Assembly (NCBI GenBank): GCA_900765465.1
Contig: CAAFRM010000075.1
Location: forward strand, 1 to 5,947
Reading direction: 5' to 3'
From: an uncultured Prevotella sp.
Lineage (GTDB): Bacteria > Bacteroidota > Bacteroidia > Bacteroidales > Bacteroidaceae
DNA: 5,947 nucleotides
Below, piece after piece: positions 5,563-5,947 of this stretch (position 1 is the first letter of the stretch; each line of letters opens with the position of its first letter). The notes under the pieces were generated by a model. It was given only the letters and a program-made list of their open reading frames with translations. It ran no database searches and was not told the origin of the DNA. The translations under genes and the position numbers were made by a program.

Positions 5563-5847
5563 ATGACCAAAGCAGATATCATAAATGAAGTAGCAATCGC
5601 TACTGGTATGGCTAAGAAGGAAGTTAGCATAGTAGTAGAGTCGTTCATGGAGGAGGTAAAGAAGAGCCTCATCCAGAACAAGGAGAATGTTTACCTGCGT
5701 GGCTTCGGTAGCTTCAACATCAAGCACCGTGCAGCTAAGACCGCTCGCAACATCTCTAAGAACACCACTCTCACCATCCCAGCTCACGACTTGCCAAGCT
5801 TCAAGCCATCTAAGAGCTTCATCGAGGAGATGCAGAACGCTCAGTAA
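5563..5847 (+). CDS. HU/IHF family DNA-binding protein
   Basis: A nucleoid protein that dimerises and bends DNA. The 94 residues match a single HU fold: two N-terminal helices (MTKADIINEVAIATGM, KKEVSIVVESFMEEVKKSL), the beta-sheet motif LRGFGSFNIKHR (45-56), the flexible arm (about 57-75) and the C-terminal FKPSKSFIEEM helix. The arm tip reads A-R-N-I (61-64), so the DNA-intercalating Pro of the classic RNP motif is Ile64. The start at 5563 follows an A/G-rich leader (AAAAGAAGAGAA); an in-frame ATG at 5485 lies upstream of the promoter's -7 element and is rejected. Transcription should begin near 5521. A COX24-like gene follows after 46 bases, probably in the same transcript. I cannot tell from sequence whether it acts as a homodimer HU or an IHF-like subunit. 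Confidence 0.95.
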   Translation: MTKADIINEVAIATGMAKKEVSIVVESFMEEVKKSLIQNKENVYLRGFGSFNIKHRAAKTARNISKNTTLTIPAHDLPSFKPSKSFIEEMQNAQ

Positions 5848-5874
5848 GAGAATTAACATTTTTATAATAACAAT

Positions 5875-5892
5875 ATTTTAAAATTTTAAAAT
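5875..5892. repeat. A/T-only palindrome before the COX24-like start
   Basis: ATTTTAAAATTTTAAAAT is a perfect 18-bp palindrome ending one base before the ATG at 5894. As RNA it would form only a weak A-U stem. It may simply be the unstructured A/T-rich leader typical of Bacteroidetes translation starts. Confidence 0.35.
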
Positions 5893-5893
5893 C

Positions 5894-5947
5894 ATGCCAA
5901 ACGGAAAGAAAAAGAAGGGCCACAAGATGGCTACTCACAAGCGTAAA
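5894..5947 (+). CDS. AURKAIP1/COX24-domain-like small basic protein, 3' end beyond window
   Basis: Only 18 codons are present, reading MPNGKKKKGHKMATHKRK, and the frame is still open at the window edge. From memory, this MPNGKK...HKxATHKRKK opening matches the roughly 30-residue lysine/arginine-rich peptides annotated in Bacteroidetes as AURKAIP1/COX24-domain proteins, whose mitochondrial relative is the small-subunit ribosomal protein mS38. A ribosome-associated role is therefore likely but inferred. The start is the first ATG after an A/T-only leader, 46 bases after the HU stop, with no promoter between, so it probably shares the HU transcript. It is too short for most gene callers and easily missed. 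Confidence 0.75.
   Translation, partial: MPNGKKKKGHKMATHKRK

Overview
The window looks like a chromosomal stretch from a member of the Bacteroidales, most likely Prevotella/Segatella. Four upstream regions carry the Bacteroidetes sigma-ABfr type -7 element TAnnTTTG (all read TAnnTTTGCAC), and three also have a TTTG -33 element 19-20 bases further out. Start codons sit behind A/T-rich leaders with little Shine-Dalgarno sequence. The proteins, including the small MPNGKK... basic peptide at the right edge, have a Bacteroidetes character. The genus is a judgement from memory, not a database result.

Layout, right to left on the minus strand: (1) a two-gene unit from a strong promoter near 5440, encoding a signal-peptide TPM-domain protein with a glycine-rich tail (5394-4561) and LemA (4467-3886), ending near a 24-bp hairpin at 3807-3860; (2) pyruvate kinase (3644-2193) with its own -7 element; (3) a Wza-type polysaccharide export lipoprotein (2071-1271) with its own promoter, followed 59 bases later by glmS (1211 to the left edge, C-terminus cut off). 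On the plus strand, diverging from the TPM gene, lie an HU-family DNA-binding protein (5563-5847) and the first 18 codons of a tiny AURKAIP1/COX24-like ribosome-associated protein (5894 to the edge).

How the genes fit together: GlmS commits fructose-6-phosphate to amino-sugar synthesis for peptidoglycan, LPS and exopolysaccharide, which makes co-transcription with an export-channel gene sensible. Pyruvate kinase is the last glycolytic step. LemA and the TPM protein are predicted to expose their main domains to the periplasm and probably act together. HU plus the COX24-like peptide is a nucleoid/ribosome unit.

The gene content is mostly ordinary housekeeping. The unusual material is between genes: a perfect 16-bp inverted repeat bracketing the promoter of the export gene (2092-2151), a 12-unit degenerate heptanucleotide array filling the TPM-lemA gap (4474-4557), and a long hairpin whose non-Watson-Crick positions are all G-U on the minus-strand RNA (3807-3860). 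I see no rRNA, tRNA, CRISPR array, insertion sequence or recombinase gene.
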